Shown: piece after piece, positions 5,345 through 14,250 of the stretch
Numbering within the stretch: position 1 is the first letter of the stretch
Layout: each line of letters begins with the position of its first letter
NCBI GenBank assembly: GCA_938041505.1
Contig: CALITC010000009.1
Span: forward strand, 1 to 44,035
Direction: 5' to 3'
Length of the DNA stretch: 44,035 nucleotides
Source of the DNA: an uncultured Patescibacteria group bacterium
GTDB lineage: Bacteria > Patescibacteriota > JACMRA01
The notes under the pieces: generated by a model
What the model was told of the DNA's origin: nothing
Databases searched by the model: none
Seen by the model: the letters and a program-made list of their open reading frames with translations, nothing else
Made by a program: the position numbers and the translations under genes

Positions 5345-8300
5345 CTAAACTCTTTTTGATTTATAGTCCTTCGCCCACGTCCAAGCAAGATAAATAATTA
5401 TAGAAGCAAAGGTGACTCCACTTACGATAAGCCCCCGCTCAAACCACTTCTGCGGCCCAAACTCAATAGTCAACTCAAGATCATAAGACCCATCCTCATT
5501 CCGAACACAAGCCCCAGGAGCCTCTCCACAAATCACCTCAGGATCAACAACCCATCCATTCTTTCTTAGTACAGTACTATAATGAAAATTATTATACACT
5601 TTTTCTTTATCATAACGACCTCTTAATTTCCAGTCAGGATTAAACGTTTGCGATAAAATAACATGCTGTGGATCAGTTACATTATCCAAATCAATTTCGT
5701 ATTCAGTATCACTGATTTTATTATAGCTTTCTTCTAAGTCTGTAATCCTTTTTGCACTCTGCTCAAGATAAAAGATATTATCATAAGGCTTAGACTCAAC
5801 CAAACTAAAATTATCAAATAAGGTATCAACCTTAGTAAACTGGTCTTTAGGTATTGACTCTAATTGCAACTCTAAATCAGATGCACCATATGGCACCTTA
5901 AAAGATCTCTCAAAAGTATGCCAATTTTGGTTATCAATATTAACAAAAACCCTCTCTTGAGTATTGTCAATATCATTGTAACTAAGCAATAAAGAAAATG
6001 AGGCAGCATTATCACTTCTAAAATCAAAAGATAGGTCGTATTCGTGAAAATGATTTATCCCTATTCTCTGCTTTGTGCAAGCTGTATGTCTAGTTGAGCT
6101 CAAAAGCAAAGACTTATTTCCGTCACTTGAATCATCAGATAACTCCATCTCAATAATAGGATTATCGTCAAAATTATTACAATCACCAACCTTTTTTTGC
6201 CATAAACCTTCCTCAAAAGAGGGATTTAAAATATAATTACCGTCAGAAGTCAAATCTAAATAATTAATTTGAACCTCTTCTATATCAGTCTCTTCTATAT
6301 CTCTATGTTTATAGTATTCTTCTAATGATAATTTTTCCATCATATCACCAGATAACATAATTGAAATGTCACCATATTCTTCTATCTTACCAAGATATTG
6401 ACTTTCATTTGGAAGATTAAATATCTTATCATCTAGCAATATTTGATCTGCCTGACCTTCATAAATTACTTTCGATACAGGCTCAGTATTAAGGCCAGTA
6501 ATCTCAATGAACAAAACTAATTTCTGAGAAGATTCATCGTATTCATAAAAAATTCTAGATTTCTTGCCATTATAGAAAATTTTATAATCCTCAAGAGATT
6601 TTAGGCTTGAAAAATCAGATATATCGTAAATAGAAGAAAAGTATTCTTGGTTTTCTAACTCACCAACCGCAAAATCGAAATCTTGATATCCATACCTATT
6701 GAGCAGATAATCTGTAACTTCTTTAGAGTTTACATTAGAAAAATAATTATTATTCACAAACGAAATCTCGTCTTTGAAAGAAAGATTTTCATACATGGTT
6801 AGATTATTTTCATTAAAAATTTTTCTGAAATTTTTATTACGGTCTAAAATACTAGTATAGTCGGAGGGATCGGAGTTATAATATACATAAAAGTTATTAT
6901 CATTGTCAGCATCTTTATTAGGCACAACAATATACTTCGCATTTAACGAATTAGTAATGTTAGAGAAATCATGTCTCTTTAGTACAGAATTAAATTTTTC
7001 ATTATCCTTAAAATTAACAGATTCTTCTTCTCTCCATGGCGATATATTTTTGAAATTATTTGATAATAAAGAAGAATAATTTAACTTTTGTTTATCGCTT
7101 TCAAAAGAAATCCATTTCGAACTTCTCGGTACCGATAAAACCCTATAGCCTGAGTCTTTATCATTTTCAAGATATTCATTGATTAAGGTATATTCTAGAG
7201 GCATAACTTTTGGTGTATATACAGATTCTATTCTTCCACTGACAATATTTAATGAAGGGATAAATAAAAGTACAGCTATACCAAAAATAAATAATTTTGA
7301 AGCATACTCATACATAACTCTTTTTTTATTGCCTAAGAGATATTGTACGAATAAACCAACTATTCCTGAATAGCCTATAACAATAAAAAGATAAAATTTG
7401 GTTGCCTCTCTAAAGGCGGAGAAACCAGGTATATTTTTAAACAGCCATAAATATAGATCAGGAAATGGCTCATCAATTTGTTTTGAAAGAAGGATTCCTG
7501 CCAATAAAAAAAAGGTAAATATATACAAAAATTTTGCAGCATTTTTTCTCAAGAAGATAAAGGACAAGACTAATACTAGTGGCAAAATGTACAAATATAT
7601 TGAGATATTTTGTACAACAAACCATTCTGGCTTAGCATTATTCCAAAAAGGGTGATGTAAGTGAAATGCTGATAAAAAATTCCAATACTGACTCCCGAAC
7701 AAACCTCTATCTAAAACATCGTTAGAACCTTTTGATGCGAATAACGTTGGTAAAATCCAGTACAGGTTTGTGAATATAATAACAAGAAAAAATATCAATG
7801 CGTTATATAAATAAGAGAATAAAAATTTAAGCCTATTGATTCTAATGGTTGCTATATGAAAAATGAAAAAGATTAAAAAAATTATTAAAAATAGATATAA
7901 TGAACGAAAATCTATATACCCACAAATTACCAGGAAAAATGCAGATATAAAAGTATAAAAATAGCTTTTTTCTTTTAAAAGTTTTATGAAGAAACCGAAA
8001 GAAAAGAAACCGAAAATAAAGGAAAGGTTAAGCAGTAAGTGGCCTTGAGATGTAATAGTAAGGAAATAAGTATTATAGAGAACAAGTAGCACTGAAATAG
8101 AACGAGCCATTTTATTCTCGATAAACTGAGACAATAAAAAATAACTTGCGACTGGGGTTAGAATAATAATAGGTATAAAAACTAAAAACTTTTCTGCTAT
8201 ATTAGATTCAAAGCCAAACTCGCCAAAAATTCTAAAGAAATAATCAAAGGGAAATCTCCACAATATAACATTGAAAGAGCCTAGGGTGTTTCTTGCAGAC

Positions 8301-8455
8301 CATGCACTGCCAGTTGCTAAAGAAATTAGACTCTCAGATGAGTAATAGAGCCAATCACCTTTAGTAAAAATACTAAAAGAAATCCACCGAAAGTGAACTA
8401 CAATATTTAAAAGTATTAATAATATTAAATAAATATTTTTTTTAAAGAATTTCAT
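5345..8455 (-). CDS. Large polytopic membrane protein, GT-C/YfhO-like, with extracytoplasmic CBM-like domain
   Basis: A 1036-residue protein. Residues about 1-400 hold roughly 11-13 membrane helices in the layout of GT-C or YfhO-type glycosyltransferases, including the segment GFSAFREATKFYLFIVIGYS near residue 350, a pattern common in such proteins. Residues about 410-1000 are extracytoplasmic. Within them, about 745-885 (NPSFEEGLW to LFDNFSLVE) resembles a CBM4/9-type jelly-roll carbohydrate-binding module. The C-terminus has one anchor helix (about 1008-1027) and a basic tail. A role in lipid-linked glycan transfer at the outer face of the membrane is inferred. It is the last gene of a tight operon (three bases after the pyruvyl transferase). 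Its 3' end is copied three times downstream. Confidence 0.75.
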   Translation of the reverse strand: MKFFKKNIYLILLILLNIVVHFRWISFSIFTKGDWLYYSSESLISLATGSAWSARNTLGSFNVILWRFPFDYFFRIFGEFGFESNIAEKFLVFIPIIILTPVASYFLLSQFIENKMARSISVLLVLYNTYFLTITSQGHLLLNLSFIFGFFSFGFFIKLLKEKSYFYTFISAFFLVICGYIDFRSLYLFLIIFLIFFIFHIATIRINRLKFLFSYLYNALIFFLVIIFTNLYWILPTLFASKGSNDVLDRGLFGSQYWNFLSAFHLHHPFWNNAKPEWFVVQNISIYLYILPLVLVLSFIFLRKNAAKFLYIFTFFLLAGILLSKQIDEPFPDLYLWLFKNIPGFSAFREATKFYLFIVIGYSGIVGLFVQYLLGNKKRVMYEYASKLFIFGIAVLLFIPSLNIVSGRIESVYTPKVMPLEYTLINEYLENDKDSGYRVLSVPRSSKWISFESDKQKLNYSSLLSNNFKNISPWREEESVNFKDNEKFNSVLKRHDFSNITNSLNAKYIVVPNKDADNDNNFYVYYNSDPSDYTSILDRNKNFRKIFNENNLTMYENLSFKDEISFVNNNYFSNVNSKEVTDYLLNRYGYQDFDFAVGELENQEYFSSIYDISDFSSLKSLEDYKIFYNGKKSRIFYEYDESSQKLVLFIEITGLNTEPVSKVIYEGQADQILLDDKIFNLPNESQYLGKIEEYGDISIMLSGDMMEKLSLEEYYKHRDIEETDIEEVQINYLDLTSDGNYILNPSFEEGLWQKKVGDCNNFDDNPIIEMELSDDSSDGNKSLLLSSTRHTACTKQRIGINHFHEYDLSFDFRSDNAASFSLLLSYNDIDNTQERVFVNIDNQNWHTFERSFKVPYGASDLELQLESIPKDQFTKVDTLFDNFSLVESKPYDNIFYLEQSAKRITDLEESYNKISDTEYEIDLDNVTDPQHVILSQTFNPDWKLRGRYDKEKVYNNFHYSTVLRKNGWVVDPEVICGEAPGACVRNEDGSYDLELTIEFGPQKWFERGLIVSGVTFASIIIYLAWTWAKDYKSKRV

Positions 8456-8458
8456 AAT

Positions 8459-9664
8459 CTATAGTAACTCTTTTAAAATTGATACGTTTTCGAGTGACTT
8501 TGCTTTAACTCCTGGAATACTTTTCTTAAGTTCTTTAACTAACTTATTTCTATTCGTATTGATATAATCAATGGATCCATAGAAACCTTCTGGGGTAACA
8601 TGATCCTCATCTAACAACAGCTCGTTTGGATAACTTAATTGCTCCATAAGGCCTTTGAACTTAGGTTCGTAAGAAATACAAACAAAAGGCACGTTCTCAG
8701 CAGCTGCAAAAATAATTGCATGCATTCGTGAGCTTATTATAAAGTCAGAAATACTATACACACCTTTGATATATCTTGAGTCAGGACCGAATTTTATCAA
8801 ATCTATCTTAGACTTAAAATCAATAAACAAATCCTTACCCATATCATCATCAGCCTCAGTTTGCGAAACCAACACGACATGGTATTTATTTTTGATCAAG
8901 TATTGGATTGCTGATGACAATGCACCATAATAATTCTTATATTTCGCAGAAGATGATGGAGCTTTAATACAAATTGATACAATTGGCTTCTTCTTTTTTT
9001 GTAAATCTATCACATATTCATTCTCAATATTATTTTCGAGCCAAAAAGCAATATCCGCTGTAAGTTTAACCTTAGTATCAAGCTTCATTTGTTGGACATA
9101 TTCGAACGAGTCAGGTTCTCGAATCGTAATATAGTCCACCTTGTTCAAAATATACTTAGAAGACTTGTAAGATATATCTGTTTTGAAAGGTCCTACCGAC
9201 TGCGCAAAAATCATCACAGGTTTGTTGAGCAAAAGAGCAATCGAATATATAAATAATCTAAAGTAATATCGATAATAAGAACTAAGGAAACCTCCCCCTA
9301 CGCTTGTTAATATATCGATTTTTTTAAGCTCTTGCGCTTGTGCTCGTCTCGACGGTCTGATTAAAAACAAAAAGTTGAGAGTAAATCGAGACAAAGTCGC
9401 CCAAATCAAAAAACTCAAACTATCGTACAAACCAGCCACATAAGCTTCAAATCCTTTATCGAGATTCTCAAGGTTAAAAATTCTAGGATGTATAGTATAC
9501 TTATCAAAAAACTCAAGCGTTCTAAGATGTTTTGGATGTGAAGACTCAATGATTATTTCGCAATCTGGTATTTCTTGCTCGATTGTCCTCACCATAGACA
9601 TTAATATGGCAATATCTCCTGTGTTCATTGCATAGCAATCTGTAATCATTATTTTTTTAGACAT
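8459..9664 (-). CDS. Polysaccharide pyruvyl transferase family protein (CsaB-like)
   Basis: A 401-residue member of the PS_pyruv_trans family, which moves a pyruvyl group from phosphoenolpyruvate to a sugar of a surface polysaccharide. Visible marks are the N-terminal strand-loop with NTGDIAI (residues about 14-20), the glycine-rich VGGGFLSS near residue 123, FAQSVGPFK, the central TIREPDS, and the C-terminal SSRMHAIIFA motif near residue 313. The length fits the family. It sits between a GT2 gene (gap three bases) and the GT-C-like gene (gap three bases), so it likely decorates the glycan those enzymes build. In other bacteria such pyruvylated polymers hold SLH-domain proteins; no SLH domain is seen in this window. 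Confidence 0.85.
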   Translation of the reverse strand: MSKKIMITDCYAMNTGDIAILMSMVRTIEQEIPDCEIIIESSHPKHLRTLEFFDKYTIHPRIFNLENLDKGFEAYVAGLYDSLSFLIWATLSRFTLNFLFLIRPSRRAQAQELKKIDILTSVGGGFLSSYYRYYFRLFIYSIALLLNKPVMIFAQSVGPFKTDISYKSSKYILNKVDYITIREPDSFEYVQQMKLDTKVKLTADIAFWLENNIENEYVIDLQKKKKPIVSICIKAPSSSAKYKNYYGALSSAIQYLIKNKYHVVLVSQTEADDDMGKDLFIDFKSKIDLIKFGPDSRYIKGVYSISDFIISSRMHAIIFAAAENVPFVCISYEPKFKGLMEQLSYPNELLLDEDHVTPEGFYGSIDYINTNRNKLVKELKKSIPGVKAKSLENVSILKELL

Positions 9665-9667
9665 AGT

Positions 9668-10531
9668 TTATTTTTGTTTTTGTAGTTGTTGAATTTGTTT
9701 TCGCACCAAGCCGAGAAAGCCACCAGTAAACTCAACAAATTTCATAAAGAACAAGCTGACATATAATATAGGGTGAGTAAACAAATATTTAAAGTTTGCC
9801 AAGAAAATACCATATCTCAAAAAGATATTTCTAGACCATCTGTAATGTTGGGGGTGCTTTTCTGCAAAAAAATTGGCTGTATCGGCATAGCCCATCTTCT
9901 TTTTGGAAGTTTTGAATAATAGAATCTCACCTTCATTATGAATTAAATGATTCTTGGTTCTACCAATTTTATAGCCAGCACCACGCACACGAATATCAAA
10001 GTCTTTATCTTCTGAGAAGACCATTCTTTCGTCATGTCCGCCTATCTCTTCATAGATGGACTTTTTAATTATTCGCAAAGACTCCATGTTATCCACTCCA
10101 ATATAACATTTTTTCTCAAGCCATTTTACTTTGGCCCAAAAAGTAGTACCTATCGCTTCTTCAGGTATAACAAGCGCATCCCAACCTTGGTTAACAAGTT
10201 TAAATATTTCTCCCATTAATTCAGGGACAGTTCGCATATCGCAGTCGACGTGCATAAGATATTCACCTTTTGCATATGGGACAACACTTTTGCGACCTTG
10301 TGCCATAGATTTGTTAAGTTGATAATAACTGATATCTAATCCTTTATCGATGTATTTTTTGATAAGTAACTTAGTATCATCCTTCGATCTCTTATCGTCA
10401 TTAATGATAATTTCAAAATCTTTATATTGAGATTCAGCAAAGCTTTGAAAAAAACCTTGCAGAAAATTCTCACCGTTAAGGACAGGGACGATGATGGAGA
10501 AGAATGGGGTTTTGGTTGTTTTGGTGGGCAT
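9668..10531 (-). CDS. GT2 family glycosyltransferase
   Basis: A GT-A fold inverting glycosyltransferase, 287 residues. It has the N-terminal nucleotide-binding strand (FFSIIVPVLNGENFLQGF), the first acidic motif INDDKRSKDDT, the DxD motif in VDCDMR (about residue 95), and a later SEDKDFDIR, the position of the usual ED catalytic motif. The C-terminal region (about 235-275) has hydrophobic stretches that may attach it to the membrane. It is the first gene of the three-gene unit with the pyruvyl transferase and the GT-C-like protein. ATG at 10531 is preceded by a long C/A-rich leader without a Shine-Dalgarno site. The donor and acceptor sugars are unknown. Confidence 0.85.
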   Translation of the reverse strand: MPTKTTKTPFFSIIVPVLNGENFLQGFFQSFAESQYKDFEIIINDDKRSKDDTKLLIKKYIDKGLDISYYQLNKSMAQGRKSVVPYAKGEYLMHVDCDMRTVPELMGEIFKLVNQGWDALVIPEEAIGTTFWAKVKWLEKKCYIGVDNMESLRIIKKSIYEEIGGHDERMVFSEDKDFDIRVRGAGYKIGRTKNHLIHNEGEILLFKTSKKKMGYADTANFFAEKHPQHYRWSRNIFLRYGIFLANFKYLFTHPILYVSLFFMKFVEFTGGFLGLVRKQIQQLQKQK

Positions 10532-10701
10532 TTATGTTATTGTGTTTGTTTGTTTTTGTTTGTTCAACCCTCGAGCTGAACTATATTTTATGATCATCGT
10601 GAGTGGGTAGCTAATTGCACTCGTTGCAACCTATAATCTAGAATTAAATATATATCCTGTTTGTAGTATACTGCTACTATTACATAATGACAAATAAAAA
10701 G

Positions 10702-11581
10702 TGAACCTGTTCAATTAATCCTACCAAGAAAACGAGCCTCTGTGTATGTTGTGGTTACTATGCAACAACAATTCCTAACAGAAGCTCAATTTAATAGTAT
10801 CCAAAAGCATTTACTCGTCAAATCTAAAAAGCCTTTACAATATCCACTCCGAGATATCCTAGAAGGTGCGTTGTACATTCTCATCGGAGGTATCCAGTGG
10901 CGGTTACTGCCAAGTGACTACCCACCCTTTGGAGTTGTGTTCTACCACTTCTCTAAATGGAAGAAGCAGAAAGTATTTCAAAAGCTGGTAAAGAGGTTGA
11001 CTAGGAAAGTCAAAGACAAACTCTTAATCATCGATAACCAAAGTATTAGTGATACCGATTTACCAAGTAAAGATAAAAAGGGTTACGACGGTCACAAGAA
11101 ACGTAAGGGGAGAAAGAGATGTCTTCTGGTCGATAACCAAGGAGTGATCCACTGTGTCAGATACTTCCCAGCCAACATGCATGATGTTACCTGTGCTAAG
11201 AACATCATTGAGTACTACAAAGAAACCCCGCTCGGCAAAGAATCTGAAGAAGCAATTACAATCTACGGGGATAAAGGCTTTCACTCACCTAAACTTAAAG
11301 AGTGGGCTAAGCGTTACAGAGTCAATGTCCAAGCCATTCCGAAACTCAAAAAGCCTAATTTGGACACGAAAGCAGGAAGAGAACTATACCAAGAGCAATC
11401 AGGGTACTTGGTTGAGTCTATCAAAAAGATTAGATGGGTGGTAGAGAGAACCTTTGCTAATTTGCAGAAGTATCGCAGGCTTAATCTGAATTATGAGAGA
11501 ACTGTGTCAAGTTTAGAAGCTTTTACCTTACTGGCGGGTATTAGGATGAGGTTACGGCGGGGGATTAATTGAACAGGTTCA
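10702..11581 (+). mobile_element. IS5-type insertion sequence, about 880 bp
   Basis: The element is bounded by perfect 20-bp inverted repeats, TGAACCTGTTCAATTAATCC at 10702-10721 and its reverse complement at 11562-11581. It holds a single transposase gene whose TGA stop lies inside the right repeat. It sits in an intergenic space between the terminator at 11624-11656 and the start region of the GT2 gene at 10531, so it breaks no gene. The target duplication is unclear: AGT occurs on both sides if the ends are moved in by one base. No mutations are visible, so the copy is probably recent or active. Confidence 0.9.
10760..11572 (+). CDS. IS5-family DDE transposase
   Basis: A transposase of about 270 residues, complete. 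The N-terminal part has the helix-rich DUF4096-like block (YPLRDILEGALYILIGGIQW, then RLLP), followed by a DDE_Tnp_1-type catalytic domain. The DDE triad is visible: Asp in LIIDNQSI, Asp in TIYGDKGFHS and Glu in WVVERTFANL, the last followed by the usual YRRLNLNYE region. I place the start at ATG 10760 (MQQQFLTEAQF), as in relatives. A GTG at 10742 would add six residues. It is one of very few genes in the window that end with TGA. Confidence 0.9.
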   Translation: MQQQFLTEAQFNSIQKHLLVKSKKPLQYPLRDILEGALYILIGGIQWRLLPSDYPPFGVVFYHFSKWKKQKVFQKLVKRLTRKVKDKLLIIDNQSISDTDLPSKDKKGYDGHKKRKGRKRCLLVDNQGVIHCVRYFPANMHDVTCAKNIIEYYKETPLGKESEEAITIYGDKGFHSPKLKEWAKRYRVNVQAIPKLKKPNLDTKAGRELYQEQSGYLVESIKKIRWVVERTFANLQKYRRLNLNYERTVSSLEAFTLLAGIRMRLRRGIN

Positions 11582-11623
11582 GTGTTTTTTACCCAAAACC
11601 CAGTCTGTATCAACGTGCAGACG

Positions 11624-11656
11624 AAAAAAAAATCGATACCTTGTTGGGATATCGAT
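11624..11656 (-). terminator. Intrinsic terminator of the GT2-GT4 unit
   Basis: On the minus strand ATCGATATCCC pairs with GGTATCGAT (11656 to 11632, one bulge), followed by a run of nine T. It lies about 110 bases after the GT4 stop, which shows that the two glycosyltransferase units on either side of the IS are separate transcripts. Confidence 0.7.
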
Positions 11657-11764
11657 CCGTAAAATGTTTAATTGACAATGCTGAACTATCGCTTTTGCGA
11701 CCCGACCCTTTCTAGAACCTGATATATTATTGCTAGACACACTACATATACACAAAAATTGCTA

Positions 11765-12898
11765 CTATGTCAAGTCAATAGCTTTTCGAAAGTCTGCATA
11801 AGACCTCTCGAAGGTAATCGCTTTGGCTGAATCGAGAGCTTTTTGCCTTTTGGCTGTGTATTGCTTTGGCTTCTTTGCTACCAGCTTCTGCAACTTGAGC
11901 GCAGCCTTGGCCATGGCCTTGGGATTAGCATCTACCACTTCTCCACCTCCAGCAGCCCCGGCATCTCGAAGACCATCTACATCGTACACAATTGCCGGTG
12001 TCCCCATGCTATTAGCTTCTGTGACAATCAGCCCCCACCCTTCTTTGATACTACTACTACAGAGGACGTGAGCCCGCTGCATAAGGTTGAGCTTCTGTTC
12101 ATCAGTGGTGCGACCATAAAAAGTCACTTGATTCTCCAGATGATGTTTGAGTGCGTATGCCTTAAGCTCACTCTGATCACCACCTCCACTATACCACAAG
12201 CGGGCGTTGGGTAACTTGTCATGCACCAACTTAAAAGATTTTAAAACCTCCAACGGACGCTTCATTGGCCTTAGGCCAGAATGGAACAACATCGTAAACT
12301 CACTTTCTTTTGGCAAAGAGTCTTGGAGCTTGGCCAGCGGCTCGTTCTCAATACCTTCAGAGATTATACTCACCTGCTCTTCTCGGAAACCAAACCTCAT
12401 CATGTCTTGCTTGGTGCTATTGGATACGGTAATCAAGCCATTTGTAAGCTTGCTCTGCAACCAGGTCAAAAATGGCTCCACAAGCAGGTACCCAAGCGAC
12501 GACAGCGGTTGAATCATCTCCAAAAACCAAATCTCTCTCGCAAGCTGGTGGTAGAATAGATACTGCTTCTCTTGGCCTTTGTACAAACCAGTCAGGTATG
12601 GCAACGTATTCACTTCCTCTACAATGATCTCAAACTTATTCTTAAGATGCCGCTGATAATACCAAAAGGCTGCAAAGTAATGACCCAGCCGTGATGAGCC
12701 AGTACGGATAATCTGCACCCCGTCAATCTCCCCTATTTCGCTAGAGTAAGGGTAACGCGCCGTAAGTAACGTCACCGGATACCCATCTTGGACAAGCCTT
12801 TTGGCAATCTCATGAGTCACCACCTCAGCACCTCCTGCTTGCGGGTGCTCAATATCTTTCCAATTAAAAATGAGTATCGGGGGTCGGTTATCTGGCAT
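11765..12898 (-). CDS. GT4 family glycosyltransferase
   Basis: A GT-B fold retaining glycosyltransferase, 377 residues. The N-terminal domain has the acceptor-side glycine loop (HPQAGGAEVVTHEIAKRL, about residues 18-35). The C-terminal domain has FHSGLRPMKRPLEVL, where the basic residues contact the donor phosphate, and the EGWGLIVTEA motif (about residue 287) that carries the E-x7-E pair of GT4 enzymes, followed by GTPAIVYDVDGLRD. It is second in a two-gene unit, 15 bases after the GT2 gene, with a possible TAAGGA site upstream. It likely adds a sugar to the lipid-linked surface glycan; the specificity is unknown. Confidence 0.88.
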   Translation of the reverse strand: MPDNRPPILIFNWKDIEHPQAGGAEVVTHEIAKRLVQDGYPVTLLTARYPYSSEIGEIDGVQIIRTGSSRLGHYFAAFWYYQRHLKNKFEIIVEEVNTLPYLTGLYKGQEKQYLFYHQLAREIWFLEMIQPLSSLGYLLVEPFLTWLQSKLTNGLITVSNSTKQDMMRFGFREEQVSIISEGIENEPLAKLQDSLPKESEFTMLFHSGLRPMKRPLEVLKSFKLVHDKLPNARLWYSGGGDQSELKAYALKHHLENQVTFYGRTTDEQKLNLMQRAHVLCSSSIKEGWGLIVTEANSMGTPAIVYDVDGLRDAGAAGGGEVVDANPKAMAKAALKLQKLVAKKPKQYTAKRQKALDSAKAITFERSYADFRKAIDLT

Positions 12899-12913
12899 AT
12901 TTATAGAAAATCC

Positions 12914-13867
12914 TTACTTCTTTTTGCTTATTTGTCGAATTATATACATTGGCCGGTTAAGAATCTCAGTATGAATATGACATATATAGATCGCAATCAG
13001 TCCCAAACCCATCAAAATAATCCCTGTTAAAAATGTATTAAGTATTCCTACACTGGCTGAGCCAGTCACTTGCCAGCCCCATGCATCATCCAGCAGATAC
13101 TTATTGACCACAACCACCACACCCAAAATACCTGAAATAGTGCTGATAATGAGCCCAAGCCAACCTGCCAGCTTAAGCGGTACTAAGCTAGTTCCGATGA
13201 AAGTATTGAGAGCTAATTGTACGCGCTTCACAAAGCTATACGCCGGCTCACCAAACTGACGAGGTTTTTCTTCGTAGCTGACAAAATCTTGCTTGAACCC
13301 TAGCCAATCAATCAAAGCGCGCGTCATCCGGCCATGCTCGGTAAACCGCTTAAATTCGTCCATTACGATACGATCAATAAGCCTGTAGTCGAGAGCTCCT
13401 GACTTAATCTCAATCTCCGAGATAAGACCACATACGTGATAAAACGCCTTGGAACCGAGTATTTCGATAAGGTTATTGGTCTTTTTCTTATCTCTAATAC
13501 CGATTACTACGTCAGCGCCTTGCTGCCACTTCTCGACAAACTCTGGAAGCTTTTCAATCGGATATTGCATATCGACATCGACAATAATCGCTCCATCTCC
13601 GGTACAATTATTGATACCCGCACTGGTGGCCATCTCTTTGCCAAAATTGCGAGCGAATTCTATAAGAATCACATTTTTATCTTTCTTTTGCAGCTGTTCT
13701 ATCTCAAGAACAGTGTTATCTTTGGAGCCATCATCAATGAAAACGAGTTCGTAATCTATCTTCATTTTCTTGATTACTTTCATAATTTCAGAATATGCGA
13801 AAGAAATATTTGCTTCTTCATTATAACACGGCAGTAACAACGATAACTTTTGTTTTTTACTATACAT
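12914..13867 (-). CDS. GT2 polyprenyl-phosphate glycosyltransferase (DPM1/GtrB-like)
   Basis: A 317-residue protein with an N-terminal GT2 domain and two C-terminal membrane helices (about 232-255 and 268-292), the layout of GtrB/ArnC/DPM1 enzymes that load a sugar onto polyprenyl phosphate. Motifs are SLLLPCYNEEANI, VFIDDGSKDNT (about residue 42), ARNFGKEMAT and VDVDMQYPIE (about residue 96). It is the first gene of the two-gene unit with the GT4. The ATG is preceded by TATACT and a C/A-repeat leader with no Shine-Dalgarno site. The product would supply a lipid-linked sugar used by a GT-C enzyme, such as the membrane protein at 5345-8455. Confidence 0.88.
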   Translation of the reverse strand: MYSKKQKLSLLLPCYNEEANISFAYSEIMKVIKKMKIDYELVFIDDGSKDNTVLEIEQLQKKDKNVILIEFARNFGKEMATSAGINNCTGDGAIIVDVDMQYPIEKLPEFVEKWQQGADVVIGIRDKKKTNNLIEILGSKAFYHVCGLISEIEIKSGALDYRLIDRIVMDEFKRFTEHGRMTRALIDWLGFKQDFVSYEEKPRQFGEPAYSFVKRVQLALNTFIGTSLVPLKLAGWLGLIISTISGILGVVVVVNKYLLDDAWGWQVTGSASVGILNTFLTGIILMGLGLIAIYICHIHTEILNRPMYIIRQISKKK

Positions 13868-14031
13868 TTGGTGGTTTTTGTTTTTGTTTGAGTATATCTA
13901 AATAACCTTATACTTAGGTTGGATTAGTGTGATTTTTTAGCACAAAAATATACTCTGATATACCAATTATAAGTAACAAAACTATTCTATGCAACTTTTT
14001 TTCTATTTAATAATATTTATACAAAAATGTT

Positions 14032-14095
14032 TTGCCATTATGAGAACAGATAATAATATATTGTATTGACAAATTAAACAAAAAAGCCGTACACT
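14032..14095 (+). promoter_or_regulatory. Candidate promoters of the flippase leader RNA
   Basis: Two options. One is TTGACA at 14066-14071 with an 18-bp spacer to TACACT (14090-14095). The other is TTGCCA at 14032-14037 with a 16-bp spacer to TAATAT (14054-14059). The second would place the CCGTA/TACGG hairpin at 14087-14100 within the RNA. Confidence 0.4.
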
Positions 14096-14250
14096 TACGG
14101 AGCTGAGAGATAAAAACTTAGCATTTGTGTGTAGAAGAACCTGATGTGTAAGTAAAGTATCTTATTGCCAATACCAGATGCATACGCAGATAGAATTGAC
14201 AATGTGTACTTACGCCAAACCGCCCTTTTAGCCAAAGGGCCGTATTTTTT
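14087..14250 (+). ncRNA. Structured leader RNA or small RNA upstream of the flippase
   Basis: No gene of normal size lies in 13868-14283, yet a promoter and a strong terminator bracket about 160-180 bases. Visible helices are CCGTA (14087-14091) with TACGG (14096-14100), and GTAAGTA (14148-14154) with TACTTAC (14207-14213). GTAAGT could instead pair with ACTTAC at 14093-14098, so two exclusive folds exist. A 17-codon ORF (ATG 14178, TAG 14229) ends in the terminator loop. This could be an attenuator or riboswitch of no class I recognise, or a separate sRNA. The remaining part of the gap, 13868-14030, holds only the leader of the divergent GT2 gene. Confidence 0.4.
14222..14250 (+). terminator. 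Strong intrinsic terminator 33 bases before the flippase start
   Basis: GCCCTTT at 14222-14228 pairs with AAAGGGC at 14234-14240, loop TAGCC, followed by CGTATTTTTT. It lies between the leader promoter and the GTG of the flippase, so flippase expression needs read-through, antitermination or another promoter. Confidence 0.75.

Noticed and set aside
10699-11584. Three-base target duplication AGT at the IS ends
   Set aside because: The repeats extend over these bases, so the duplication depends on where the ends are placed. It also does not fit the TNA or YTAR pattern of the IS5 family.
12207-12559. Plus-strand ORFs opposite the GT4 gene, and similar ones opposite dnaE (19122-20669)
   Set aside because: They lie fully within well-supported genes on the other strand and encode no recognisable protein.
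14100-14190. Resemblance to a TPP riboswitch (CTGAGAG, then AACCTGATG, then AATACCAG)
   Set aside because: The 5' conserved GGGG(U)G segment and the matching helix strands are missing and the spacing between blocks is too long. I keep only the general claim of a structured leader.
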